Positions 1 to 5,315 of a DNA stretch of 5,315 nucleotides are shown here, one piece after another. The notes under the pieces were generated by a model. It had not been told where the DNA came from, made no database searches, and was given only the letters and a program-made list of their open reading frames with translations. Source of the DNA: Desulfobulbus sp. (GTDB lineage Bacteria; Pseudomonadota; Gammaproteobacteria; Burkholderiales; Rhodocyclaceae). Each line of letters opens with the position of its first letter. The stretch's first letter is position 1. Both the position numbers and the translations under genes were made by a program. The DNA is taken from assembly GCA_009782025.1 (NCBI GenBank), contig WQUQ01000141.1, positions 1 through 5,315 on the forward strand. Direction: 5' to 3'.

Positions 1-991
1 GTTTGAAGTGGCGGACGAGGATGTGGCGTTGGCGTAGCGCCAGAGCCAGTTCGCCGGCATCGCGTTGCGGGTGGCGGGCGAAGATGAAGTTGGCGGCCGA
101 AGGCAGCACCTCGAAGCCGATGCCGGTCAGGCGGGCGACCAGTTGCTCGCGGTTGGCGATGACCTGGCGGCAGGCTTCTCGGAAATATTCCTCATCTTCG
201 ATGGCGGCAGTTGCGCCGACAATCGCCAGACGGTCGAGCGGATAGGAGTTGAAACTGTTTTTGACCCGCTCCAGAGCCTCGATCAAGTCGGCATGACCGA
301 TGGCGTAGCCGACGCGCAGGCCGGCCAGGGAGCGCGACTTGGACAGGGTATGCACGACCAGCAGGTTGTCGTGGCGCTCGGTCAGCGGAATCGCCGAATT
401 GCTGCCAAACTCGCCGCCGAAGTCGATATAGGCTTCGTCGATGACGACGACCGAATCCGGGTTGGCGCTGGCGATGCGGGCGATGGCAGCCAGCGGCAGC
501 AGGCGGCCGGTCGGGGCGTTGGGGTTGGCGATGATGATGCCGCCGTTGGGTATCCGGCAATACGCCTCGGGGTCGAGCGAAAAATCGTCGGCGAGCGGGA
601 TCGTGCGGTGGGCGATGCCGTACAGGCCGCAGTAGACCGGGTAGAAGCTGTAGGTGATGTCCGGGAACAGGATCGGCTGCTCATGCTTGAAGAGGGCCAT
701 GAAGATGTGCGCCAGCACTTCGTCCGAACTGTTGCCGACGAAGACCTGTTGCGCCGCGACGGCGTAGCGTTTAGCGATGGCGGCTTTGAGCAGGTCGGCG
801 TTGGGGTCGGGGTAGAGGCGCAGGCGGCTGCCGTCGTCGCCCAGTTCGGCGCGGATTGCGGCCAGCACCCTGGGCGAGGGCGGGCAGGGGTGTTCGTTGG
901 TGTTGAGCTTGATGAGGTTGGCGATCTTGGGCTGTTCGCCCGGCACGTAGGGGGTGAGGTCGCGGACGACCTGGCTCCAGAAGCGGCTCAT
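1..991 (-). CDS. hisC: Histidinol-phosphate aminotransferase HisC, partial (C-terminus beyond left edge)
   Basis: This is a PLP-dependent class I/II aminotransferase that converts imidazole-acetol phosphate and glutamate to histidinol phosphate and 2-oxoglutarate in the cytoplasm. The minus-strand frame from the ATG at 991-989 stays open to the window edge, giving 330 whole codons; family members are about 355-365 residues, so the tail is missing. It starts MSRFWSQVV. Visible motifs in order are an N-terminal LNTNEHP substrate/PLP loop, VGNSSDE, YSFYP, NPNAPTG (156-162), DEAY with the PLP-pyridine aspartate D185 and Y188, and the Schiff-base lysine K218 in [16 protein letters not shown]. The C-terminal substrate-binding arginine is expected off-window. 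No alternative start lies in frame just upstream, and no clear Shine-Dalgarno sequence precedes the ATG. The gene is divergent from hisB, whereas beta-proteobacterial hisC is normally collinear with it. Identity is firm; which HisC paralogue it is cannot be settled here. Confidence 0.95.
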   Translation of the reverse strand, partial: MSRFWSQVVRDLTPYVPGEQPKIANLIKLNTNEHPCPPSPRVLAAIRAELGDDGSRLRLYPDPNADLLKAAIAKRYAVAAQQVFVGNSSDEVLAHIFMALFKHEQPILFPDITYSFYPVYCGLYGIAHRTIPLADDFSLDPEAYCRIPNGGIIIANPNAPTGRLLPLAAIARIASANPDSVVVIDEAYIDFGGEFGSNSAIPLTERHDNLLVVHTLSKSRSLAGLRVGYAIGHADLIEALERVKNSFNSYPLDRLAIVGATAAIEDEEYFREACRQVIANREQLVARLTGIGFEVLPSAANFIFARHPQRDAGELALALRQRHILVRHFK

Positions 992-1010
992 GGGATTTCG
1001 CGGGATTGAG

Positions 1011-1068
1011 GTAAAAGCGGGGTAAGAGCGGGAGAGAAGAGGAGAGGCGGGGCGAGAGGCGGGTGAAA
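1011..1068. other. Purine-rich tract in the hisC-hisB intergenic region
   Basis: On the plus strand 50 of 58 bases are A or G, with an unbroken 18-purine run at 1030-1047. The 10-mer GAGAGGCGGG occurs twice, at 1042-1051 and 1054-1063. It covers most of the space between the divergent genes and would lie in the 5' leader of hisC (as a pyrimidine tract) and upstream of the hisB promoter candidate. No function can be read from it; it may be simple compositional drift or a protein-binding or structure-forming region. Confidence 0.5.
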
Positions 1069-1077
1069 TGGTATCAT
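1069..1077 (+). promoter_or_regulatory. Candidate extended -10 promoter for the hisB operon
   Basis: The sequence TGGTATCAT matches the sigma70 extended -10 form TGnTATAAT with one mismatch in the hexamer. No convincing -35 is seen at 17 bases upstream, which is common for extended -10 promoters. Transcription would start near 1083-1085, about 25 bases before the hisB ATG at 1109. That placement argues against the in-frame ATG at 1076 being the hisB start, because it lies inside the -10. Read on the minus strand, the same site gives TGATACCAT (1076-1068), a weaker extended -10 that could serve hisC. Prediction only. Confidence 0.45.
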
Positions 1078-1108
1078 GGCCGCCCGATTCACCGTTTTTG
1101 ATGCTGTC

Positions 1109-1696
1109 ATGCGGCCAGCCGAAATCACCCGTAACACCCTGGAGACGCGGATCACCGTCCGTCTCGACCTCGATGGAACCGGCCAGGGCCGGTTCGCCAC
1201 CGGCGTTCCCTTTCTCGATCACATGCTCGACCAGATCGCCCGTCACGGCCTGATCGACCTCGACATTACCGCCCAGGGCGATCTGCATATCGACGCCCAC
1301 CACACGGTTGAGGACATCGGCATCACCTTCGGCCAGGCGCTGGCCAAAGCCTGGGGCGACAAGAAGGGGTTGACCCGCTACGGCCACAGTTACGTGCCGC
1401 TCGATGAGGCGCTGTCAAGGGTGGTCATTGATTTGTCTGGCCGGCCGGGGCTGGAATTCAACGTCGATTTCACGCGGCCGACCATCGGCCAGTTCGAGGT
1501 CGATCTGGTGGCCGAGTTTTTCCACGGCCTGGTCAACCATGCCGGCATCACGCTGCACATCGACAATCTACGCGGCAAGAACGCCCACCACCAGGCCGAG
1601 ACGATTTTCAAGGCTTTCGGCCGGGCGCTGCGCATGGCGGCGACGCCCGATCCGCGCATGGCCGGTTGCCTGCCCTCGACCAAAGGGGCGCTGTGA
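1109..1696 (+). CDS. hisB: Imidazoleglycerol-phosphate dehydratase HisB (monofunctional)
   Basis: It dehydrates imidazole glycerol phosphate to imidazole-acetol phosphate, the step before HisC. The 195-residue length is usual for the monofunctional enzyme. Diagnostic motifs are [15 protein letters not shown] near 25-40, HHTVED (64-69), NAHHQAE (158-164), the FKAFGRALR helix and the terminal PSTKGAL. The paired histidines H64-H65 and H160-H161 with glutamates E68 and E164 form the Mn-binding catalytic sites known from the family. The start was placed at the ATG opening MRPAEITRN, because family members begin this way; the upstream ATG at 1076 would add 11 unusual residues and sits in the predicted promoter. 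No strong Shine-Dalgarno sequence precedes 1109. Unlike E. coli HisB there is no N-terminal HAD phosphatase domain, so histidinol-phosphate phosphatase must be encoded elsewhere. Its stop overlaps the hisH start. Confidence 0.96.
   Translation: MRPAEITRNTLETRITVRLDLDGTGQGRFATGVPFLDHMLDQIARHGLIDLDITAQGDLHIDAHHTVEDIGITFGQALAKAWGDKKGLTRYGHSYVPLDEALSRVVIDLSGRPGLEFNVDFTRPTIGQFEVDLVAEFFHGLVNHAGITLHIDNLRGKNAHHQAETIFKAFGRALRMAATPDPRMAGCLPSTKGAL
1683..1688 (+). promoter_or_regulatory. Ribosome binding site that decides the hisH GTG start
   Basis: AAGGGG, inside the last codons of hisB, lies 4 bases before the GTG at 1693. It supports GTG over the in-frame ATG at 1666, which lacks such spacing and would add nine residues unlike the family. 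Confidence 0.6.
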
Positions 1697-2325
1697 GCAT
1701 TGCCGTCATCGACTACGGCATGGGCAATCTGCGCTCGGTGTCGAAGGCGCTGGAACATGTCGCCGGGGCCGTGCCGGTCGTCGTGACCGCTGATCCGGCC
1801 GTGGTCGCTGCCGCCGAGCGCGTGGTTTTCCCCGGCCAGGGGGCGATGCCCGACTGCATGCGCGAACTGGCGGCCCGCCATCTCGCCGCCGCCGTGCTGC
1901 AAGCCGCGCGCGACAAGCCTTTTCTCGGCATCTGCGTCGGCCAGCAGATGCTGTTCGAGCGCAGCGAAGAAGGCGATGTCGCCGGTCTCGGCGTGTTTCC
2001 CGGCACGGTCCGCCGCTTTCCCGAAGCGCGCATGGTCGATGCCCGGGGCGAGCGCCTGAAGGTGCCGCACATGGGCTGGAACACGGTGCGGCAACGGCCG
2101 CACGCGCTGTGGTCGGGTATTGCCGACGACGCCCGCTTTTACTTTGTGCACAGTTATTGCGTACAGCATGACGATCCGGCGTTGACGACCGCCACGACGG
2201 ACTATGGCCTGCCCTTTACCTGTGCGGTGGGGCGGGATAATATTTTCGCGGTGCAATTTCATCCCGAGAAAAGCGCGCGCGACGGCCTGCAACTCCTGAA
2301 AAACTTTGTCGAGTGGCAACCCTGA
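1693..2325 (+). CDS. hisH: Imidazole glycerol phosphate synthase, glutaminase subunit HisH
   Basis: This class I (triad) glutamine amidotransferase releases ammonia from glutamine and channels it to HisF, its partner in the IGP synthase complex. Starting at GTG gives 210 residues, normal for HisH, and puts the conserved [15 protein letters not shown] strand at the N-terminus. The catalytic triad is visible: nucleophile C81 in GICVGQQ, and H190 and E192 in QFHPEKS. The oxyanion-loop region FPGQGAM (46-52) and the PHMGWN block (125-130) are also typical. The GTG overlaps the hisB TGA by four bases (GTGA), suggesting coupled translation. It is separated from its partner hisF by hisA, the standard his order. 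Close amidotransferases such as PdxT or PabA lack this motif combination, so the assignment is secure. Confidence 0.96.
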   Translation: MSIAVIDYGMGNLRSVSKALEHVAGAVPVVVTADPAVVAAAERVVFPGQGAMPDCMRELAARHLAAAVLQAARDKPFLGICVGQQMLFERSEEGDVAGLGVFPGTVRRFPEARMVDARGERLKVPHMGWNTVRQRPHALWSGIADDARFYFVHSYCVQHDDPALTTATTDYGLPFTCAVGRDNIFAVQFHPEKSARDGLQLLKNFVEWQP

Positions 2326-2371
2326 GTTGTCCTGTTTCACGACGGCTGACTATTTCCCCAATCGTTCCCCC

Positions 2372-3112
2372 ATGCTGATTATTCCCGCGATTGACTTGAA
2401 GGACGGGCAGTGCGTCCGCCTCAAACAGGGCCTGATGGACCAGGCCACCATCTTTTCCGACAGCCCGGCCGAACAGGCGCGACACTGGCTCGACCAGGGC
2501 GCGCGCCGCCTCCATCTGGTCGACCTGAACGGCGCTTTCGCCGGCAAGCCGAAAAATGCGGCGGCGATCAAGGCCATTCTGGCCGAGGTCGGCGACGACA
2601 TTCCGGTGCAACTGGGCGGCGGCATCCGCGACCTCGACACCATCGAGGCCTGCCTCGACGGCGGTTTGTCCTACGTCATCATCGGTACCGCCGCGGTGAA
2701 GAATCCCGGCTTTCTGCACGACGCCTGCATCGCCTTTCCCGGCCACATCATCGTGGGGCTGGATGCCAGGAACGGCAAGGTGGCAACCGACGGCTGGTCG
2801 AAACTGACCGGCCACGATGTCGTCGATCTCGGCAAGAAGTACGAGGATTACGGCGTCGAAGCCATCATCTACACCGACATCGGCCGCGACGGCATGCTGA
2901 CCGGCCTCAATATCGACGCCACCGTGCGCCTGGCCCAGGCGCTGACCATTCCGGTGATCGCCTCTGGCGGCCTGTCGTCGCTTGCGGACATCCGGGCGCT
3001 GTGCGCCATCGAGGGCGAGGGCGTGGTCGGCGCCATCGCCGGCCGCGCCGTTTATGACGGCTCTCTCGATTTCAAGGCGGCGCAGGATCTCGCCGACGAG
3101 TTGGGGGGCTGA
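2372..3112 (+). CDS. hisA: Phosphoribosylformimino-AICAR-P isomerase (ProFAR isomerase) HisA
   Basis: It catalyses the Amadori rearrangement of ProFAR to PRFAR, the substrate of the HisF-HisH complex. The 246-residue product is a (beta-alpha)8 barrel of the HisA/HisF family. It opens [12 protein letters not shown] with catalytic aspartate D8 and has the second catalytic aspartate D131 in VGLDAR. T168-D169 sit in [10 protein letters not shown], and the two phosphate-binding half-barrel loops are QLGGGIRD (80-87) and ASGGLSS (197-203). These positions agree with those known for HisA enzymes. The start at 2372 was chosen because it gives the family N-terminus; the in-frame ATG at 2306 lies inside hisH. 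This is the only gene in the run with a real gap before it (46 bases), and no Shine-Dalgarno sequence is visible there. The stop shares one base with the hisF start. Confidence 0.97.
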   Translation: MLIIPAIDLKDGQCVRLKQGLMDQATIFSDSPAEQARHWLDQGARRLHLVDLNGAFAGKPKNAAAIKAILAEVGDDIPVQLGGGIRDLDTIEACLDGGLSYVIIGTAAVKNPGFLHDACIAFPGHIIVGLDARNGKVATDGWSKLTGHDVVDLGKKYEDYGVEAIIYTDIGRDGMLTGLNIDATVRLAQALTIPVIASGGLSSLADIRALCAIEGEGVVGAIAGRAVYDGSLDFKAAQDLADELGG

Positions 3113-3870
3113 TGCTGGCCAAGCGCATCATCCCCTGTCTCGATGTCACCGCCGGCCGCGTCGTCAAGGGCACCAATTTCGTCGATCTGCGCGATGCCGG
3201 CGATCCCGTCGAGATCGCCCGCCGCTACGACGAGCAGGGCGCCGATGAGGTGACTTTTCTCGACATCACGGCATCCTCCGATCAGCGCGACATCATTCTG
3301 CACATCGTCGAAGCCTGCGCCGAGCAGGTTTTCATTCCGCTCACCGTCGGCGGCGGCGTGCGCCGGGTCGAGGACGTGCGCCGCCTACTCAACGCCGGGG
3401 CCGACAAGGTGTCGATCAATACCGCCGCGGTGCAGAACCCCGATCTGGTTTTTGATGCCTCGAGCAAGGTCGGCGCCCAGTGCATCGTCGTCGCCATCGA
3501 CGCCAAGCAGGTCGGGCCGGACGAGTGGCACGTGTTCACGCACGGCGGGCGCAACGACACCGGGCTGGACGCCATCGCCTGGGCGCAGCGGGTCGAGGCG
3601 CTGGGGGCGGGTGAAATTCTGCTGACCAGCATGGATCGCGACGGCACCAAGAATGGCTTCGACCTCGCGCTGACGCGCCGCGTCTCCGACGCCGTGCGGA
3701 TTCCGGTCATCGCCTCGGGCGGCGTCGGCAATCTGCAACATCTGGCTGATGGCGTGACCGAAGGGCGGGCCGATGCGGTGCTGGCCGCCTCCATTTTCCA
3801 TTTCGGCGAATACACCGTGCGTCAGGCCAAGGATTACATGGCCGCGCGCGGTATCGAAGTGCGCCGGTAA
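3112..3870 (+). CDS. hisF: Imidazole glycerol phosphate synthase, cyclase subunit HisF
   Basis: It uses ammonia from HisH to convert PRFAR to imidazole glycerol phosphate and AICAR, the branch to purine synthesis. The 252-residue length is standard. The general acid/base aspartates D11 (in IIPCLDV) and D130 (in VVAIDAK) are present, as is K19. The charged ring that gates the ammonia tunnel at the barrel bottom is intact: R5, E46, K99 and E168, matching the R5/E46/K99/E167 set known from Thermotoga HisF. Phosphate-binding loops TVGGGVR (78-84) and ASGGVGN are visible. The ATG shares its A with the hisA TGA (TGATG), and a run of six Gs at 3103-3108 may help initiation. The end overlaps hisI by one base. 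Confidence 0.97.
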   Translation: MLAKRIIPCLDVTAGRVVKGTNFVDLRDAGDPVEIARRYDEQGADEVTFLDITASSDQRDIILHIVEACAEQVFIPLTVGGGVRRVEDVRRLLNAGADKVSINTAAVQNPDLVFDASSKVGAQCIVVAIDAKQVGPDEWHVFTHGGRNDTGLDAIAWAQRVEALGAGEILLTSMDRDGTKNGFDLALTRRVSDAVRIPVIASGGVGNLQHLADGVTEGRADAVLAASIFHFGEYTVRQAKDYMAARGIEVRR

Positions 3871-4271
3871 TGGCCGATCTCGACCCCTCCCTGCCGTGGC
3901 TGGAAGCGCTCAAATGGGACGCCGACGGCATGATCCCGGCCATTGCCCAGGACGCCGGCGGCCGGGTGGTGATGTTCGCCTGGATGAACCGCGAATCGCT
4001 GCAAGAAACGGTACGCTGCGGCTACGCGGTATACTGGTCGCGTTCCCGTCGGCGTCTGTGGCGCAAGGGTGAGGAATCGGGGCACGGGCAGAAAGTGCTG
4101 GCGATCCGCGCCGATTGCGATGGCGATGTGCTGTTGCTGGCGATCGAACAGGTCGGCGGCATCGCCTGTCACACCGGACGGGAAAGCTGTTTTTTCAATG
4201 AGTTGCAGGGAGAACGCTGGGTTTGCACTGACCCGGTATTGAAACCCCCCGAGGAAATCTACGCAAAATGA
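3870..4271 (+). CDS. hisI: Phosphoribosyl-AMP cyclohydrolase HisI (monofunctional)
   Basis: This zinc- and magnesium-dependent hydrolase opens the adenine ring of phosphoribosyl-AMP to give ProFAR, the HisA substrate. At 133 residues it is the stand-alone form, not the fused HisIE of enteric bacteria. Family signatures are [10 protein letters not shown] (35-44), [20 protein letters not shown] (55-74), DCDGD (82-86) with D82, D84 and D86 as likely Mg ligands, and [10 protein letters not shown] (100-109). C83, C100 and C107 fit the expected zinc cysteines. The start codon overlaps the hisF TAA by one base (TAATG), and the stop overlaps hisE by four, so coupled translation is likely; there is no strong Shine-Dalgarno sequence. 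It normally acts right after HisE, and the two genes are adjacent. Confidence 0.96.
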   Translation: MADLDPSLPWLEALKWDADGMIPAIAQDAGGRVVMFAWMNRESLQETVRCGYAVYWSRSRRRLWRKGEESGHGQKVLAIRADCDGDVLLLAIEQVGGIACHTGRESCFFNELQGERWVCTDPVLKPPEEIYAK

Positions 4272-4594
4272 GCACGCACGACATCCTGCACCGCCTTTCC
4301 GCTACCCTGGCTTCGCGCCGCAACGCCGATCCCGAGAAATCCTATACCGCCAAGCTGTTTTCCGAAGGCCCCGATTCGATCCTGAAGAAAATCGGCGAGG
4401 AATGCGCCGAACTCATCATGGCCGGCAAGGAAGGCAAACGCCTGAAAGTGGTCTGGGAATCCACCGACGTCATCTATCACGTGCTGGTTCTGCTTGCTTT
4501 CTACGGCCTCTCCATCGAGGACGTGTCGCAGGAAATGCGCCGCCGCGAGGGCATTTCCGGGATCGACGAAAAGGCGGCGCGGAGCAACAAATGA
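4268..4594 (+). CDS. hisE: Phosphoribosyl-ATP pyrophosphatase HisE
   Basis: It hydrolyses phosphoribosyl-ATP to phosphoribosyl-AMP and pyrophosphate, the second step of histidine synthesis. The 108-residue all-alpha protein belongs to the MazG-like NTP pyrophosphatase superfamily. The Mg-binding signature is visible as EExxE at E44-E45-E48 (IGEECAEL) followed by ExxD at E64-D67 (ESTDVIYH). The N-terminal [10 protein letters not shown] block (22-31) is typical of HisE and separates it from MazG proper. The ATG overlaps the hisI TGA as ATGA; GAGGAAA at 4251-4257 is a plausible but slightly distant ribosome binding site. Its own stop overlaps the hinT start in the same ATGA pattern. Confidence 0.95.
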   Translation: MSTHDILHRLSATLASRRNADPEKSYTAKLFSEGPDSILKKIGEECAELIMAGKEGKRLKVVWESTDVIYHVLVLLAFYGLSIEDVSQEMRRREGISGIDEKAARSNK

Positions 4595-4947
4595 GCGACT
4601 GCCTGTTCTGCCGCATCGCCGCCGGCAGCATTCCGAGCCAGAAGGTGTATGAGGATGACGAAATGCTGGTTTTCCGCGACATCGCCCCGGCCCGCCCGGT
4701 GCATGTCCTGCTCATCCCCAGGAAGCACATCGCCTCGCTGGCCTCGGTCACGCCCGAGGACGCGCCGCTGCTCGGGCGCATGCTCGCCCGCGCCAACGCC
4801 ATCGCCATCGCCGCGGGCAGCCCGGACGGCTTTCGCCTTATCATCAACACCGGGTGGATTGGCGGGCAGGAAGTGCCGCACCTGCACCTTCACATCATCG
4901 GCGGACCGAACCCGGTCGGCCCCATGCTCAAGCGCAGCGAGGAGTAA
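4591..4947 (+). CDS. hinT: HIT-family purine nucleoside phosphoramidase (HinT-like)
   Basis: It is a small cytoplasmic histidine-triad hydrolase; family members cleave AMP-NH2, adenylated lysine and similar P-N bonds as dimers, and the physiological substrate is not known. The 118-residue length is typical. The triad HLHLHII is seen at H97, H99 and H101, H99 being the expected nucleophile, with GGQEVP just before it and IINTG (84-88) upstream. An N-terminal CLFC (C4, C7) with H46 in the IPRKH segment and H97 resembles the zinc site of one HIT subgroup. The start was chosen from the family N-terminus (SDCLFCRI), the ATGA overlap with hisE, and GGAG at 4581-4584. The same frame is open further upstream, but that part is hisE in another frame. 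Position between hisE and tatA is common in beta-proteobacteria. Confidence 0.92.
   Translation: MSDCLFCRIAAGSIPSQKVYEDDEMLVFRDIAPARPVHVLLIPRKHIASLASVTPEDAPLLGRMLARANAIAIAAGSPDGFRLIINTGWIGGQEVPHLHLHIIGGPNPVGPMLKRSEE
4939..4944 (+). promoter_or_regulatory. Ribosome binding site of tatA
   Basis: GAGGAG overlaps the last codons of hinT and sits 8 bases before the tatA ATG at 4953. It is one of the best Shine-Dalgarno matches in the window, which fits the high abundance of TatA relative to the other Tat subunits. Confidence 0.65.
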
Positions 4948-4952
4948 ACATC

Positions 4953-5180
4953 ATGGGCAGTCTTTCCATTTGGCACTGGCTGATCGTTCTGGTCATCGTC
5001 ATGCTCGTTTTCGGCACCAAGAAACTGCGCAACATCGGCGAGGATCTCGGCGGCGCCGTCAAGGGCTTCAAGGAAGGCATGAAAGAGGCCAATGCCGACG
5101 CCCCGCCGGCCGCCCCGCAAGTTCCGCCCAAGGTCGGCGAAACCATCGATGTCGAGGTCAAGGAAAAGACCACGAGCTAG
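4953..5180 (+). CDS. tatA: Sec-independent (twin-arginine) translocase subunit TatA
   Basis: TatA oligomerises in the inner membrane to help move folded proteins with twin-arginine signal peptides across it, working with TatB and TatC. The 75-residue protein begins [14 protein letters not shown] short membrane segment spans about 4-20, with polar H8 in the position where E. coli TatA has Q8. The conserved F20-G21 hinge follows, then an amphipathic helix ([20 protein letters not shown], 23-42) and an acidic, proline-rich, probably disordered tail. The FG hinge and GxAVKGFKxG pattern favour TatA over TatB. It starts five bases after hinT with a strong ribosome binding site, so it is probably co-transcribed with the his genes. 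tatB and tatC are expected to follow beyond the right edge but are not seen in the 135 bases after the stop. Confidence 0.95.
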   Translation: MGSLSIWHWLIVLVIVMLVFGTKKLRNIGEDLGGAVKGFKEGMKEANADAPPAAPQVPPKVGETIDVEVKEKTTS

Positions 5181-5234
5181 GGCGAGTTCGGTTCAAATGC
5201 TTACACAATCTGGCGCCGCTTCCCCCCATCCCAA

Positions 5235-5258
5235 CCTTCCCCCGCCAGCGGGGGAAGG
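5235..5258. repeat. GC-rich palindrome, first of a tandem pair (REP-like)
   Basis: An 11-base left arm (5235-5245) and a perfectly complementary right arm (5248-5258) flank CA, giving a C-rich then G-rich hairpin. It lies 54 bases after tatA. The CTTTGTT following it is only weakly T-rich, so a classical intrinsic terminator is unlikely, though the stem could slow transcription or protect the 3' end of the upstream mRNA. It resembles dispersed palindromes common in GC-rich proteobacterial intergenic regions. Confidence 0.7.
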
Positions 5259-5267
5259 GGCTTTGTT

Positions 5268-5291
5268 CCCTCCCCTGCTTGCGGGGGAGGG
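5268..5291. repeat. GC-rich palindrome, second of a tandem pair (REP-like)
   Basis: An 11-base arm (5268-5278) pairs with 5281-5291 around TT, with one G-U wobble at T5276/G5283. It is the same size and nearly the same sequence as the palindrome 9 bases before it; the main differences are a CCCTCCCC instead of CCTTCCCC core and the wobble. Two such units close together match the layout of a BIME. The following bases (CTAGGGTCAATACTG) contain no T-tract. Confidence 0.7.
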
Positions 5292-5315
5292 CTAGGGTCA
5301 ATACTGTTTCCTTAA

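Larger units (their letters stand above)
5181..5315. other. Non-coding region after tatA
   Basis: No family-like coding sequence is seen in these 135 bases. Apart from the two palindromes it holds an unremarkable stretch at 5181-5220 and a C-rich flank at 5222-5236. A 67-codon frame crosses it from inside tatA, but this frame is low-complexity and ends in the repeat. The window stops before any tatB start can be recognised. Confidence 0.6.

Noticed and set aside
65..1009. Long plus-strand reading frame (314 codons) opposite hisC
   Set aside because: It is the antisense of a clear HisC protein in GC-rich DNA, where third-position GC bias keeps antisense frames open. Its translation is low-complexity (Gly, Val, Asp, Gln rich) and matches no family I recognise.
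992..1108. Histidine leader peptide and attenuator ahead of hisB
   Set aside because: There is no short reading frame with a run of His codons and no terminator/antiterminator pair; the predicted leader is only about 25 bases.
1390..2340. Long minus-strand reading frame (316 codons) opposite hisB and hisH
   Set aside because: It spans two well-supported genes on the other strand and has no recognisable motif, so it is a compositional shadow.
2306..2371. Earlier hisA start inside hisH
   Set aside because: It would add 22 residues absent from HisA proteins, which begin at the first barrel strand (MLIIPAID).
2410..3057. Plus-strand frame of 215 codons inside hisA
   Set aside because: It is an out-of-frame Arg/Pro/Gly-rich translation of hisA, whose own frame carries all catalytic residues.
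4402..4590. N-terminal extension of hinT into hisE
   Set aside because: The frame is open but the extra residues are the out-of-frame reading of hisE. The family N-terminus, ATGA overlap and GGAG site all point to 4591.
4953..5180. TatB or TatE instead of TatA
   Set aside because: Length, the F20-G21 hinge, polar H8 and the [10 protein letters not shown] helix fit TatA. TatB usually has a longer, different helix, and TatE is a paralogue mostly of enteric bacteria outside this gene context.
5235..5300. Rho-independent terminator of the his-hinT-tatA operon
   Set aside because: The stems are strong, but neither is followed by a proper T-tract, and two near-copies in a row fit a repeat element better. 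A partial effect on transcription is still possible.

Overview
This window is a GC-rich stretch (roughly 60-65% by eye) of bacterial chromosome. It holds most of a histidine biosynthesis operon followed by a HIT-family hydrolase and the first gene of the twin-arginine translocation system. The order hisB-hisH-hisA-hisF-hisI-hisE-hinT-tatA, with monofunctional HisB (IGP dehydratase only) and separate hisI and hisE genes, is typical of Betaproteobacteria. The protein sequences look most like the Rhodocyclales side (Azoarcus, Dechloromonas, Accumulibacter and relatives). This placement is from memory of family sequences and gene order; no search was run.

Layout. Positions 1-991 carry hisC (histidinol-phosphate aminotransferase) on the minus strand; its last roughly 25-35 codons lie beyond the left edge. 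A gap of 117 bases (992-1108) separates it from the divergent hisB. This gap holds a strongly purine-rich tract and an extended -10 promoter motif. From hisB onward everything is on the plus strand and tightly packed. hisB/hisH, hisI/hisE and hisE/hinT overlap by 4 bases, and hisA/hisF and hisF/hisI overlap by 1 base. The one real gap inside the run is 46 bases between hisH and hisA. tatA starts 5 bases after hinT. The last 135 bases (5181-5315) are non-coding as far as can be seen and hold two adjacent GC-rich palindromes that look like a REP/BIME-type dispersed repeat.

How the genes work together. HisE and HisI carry out the early hydrolysis and ring opening of phosphoribosyl-ATP. HisA isomerises the product, and the HisH-HisF glutamine amidotransferase/cyclase makes imidazole glycerol phosphate (IGP) and releases AICAR to purine synthesis. 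HisB dehydrates IGP and HisC transaminates the result to histidinol phosphate. HisG, HisD and a histidinol-phosphate phosphatase are needed to complete the pathway and are not in the window. hinT and tatA have no known direct role in histidine synthesis, but their linkage to the end of the his operon is a conserved proteobacterial arrangement.

The window is mostly ordinary core metabolism. The points that deserve a second look are the reversed orientation of hisC relative to hisB, the near-symmetric -10 element between them, and the palindrome pair behind tatA. I see no sign of an undescribed system, mobile element, CRISPR array or RNA gene.
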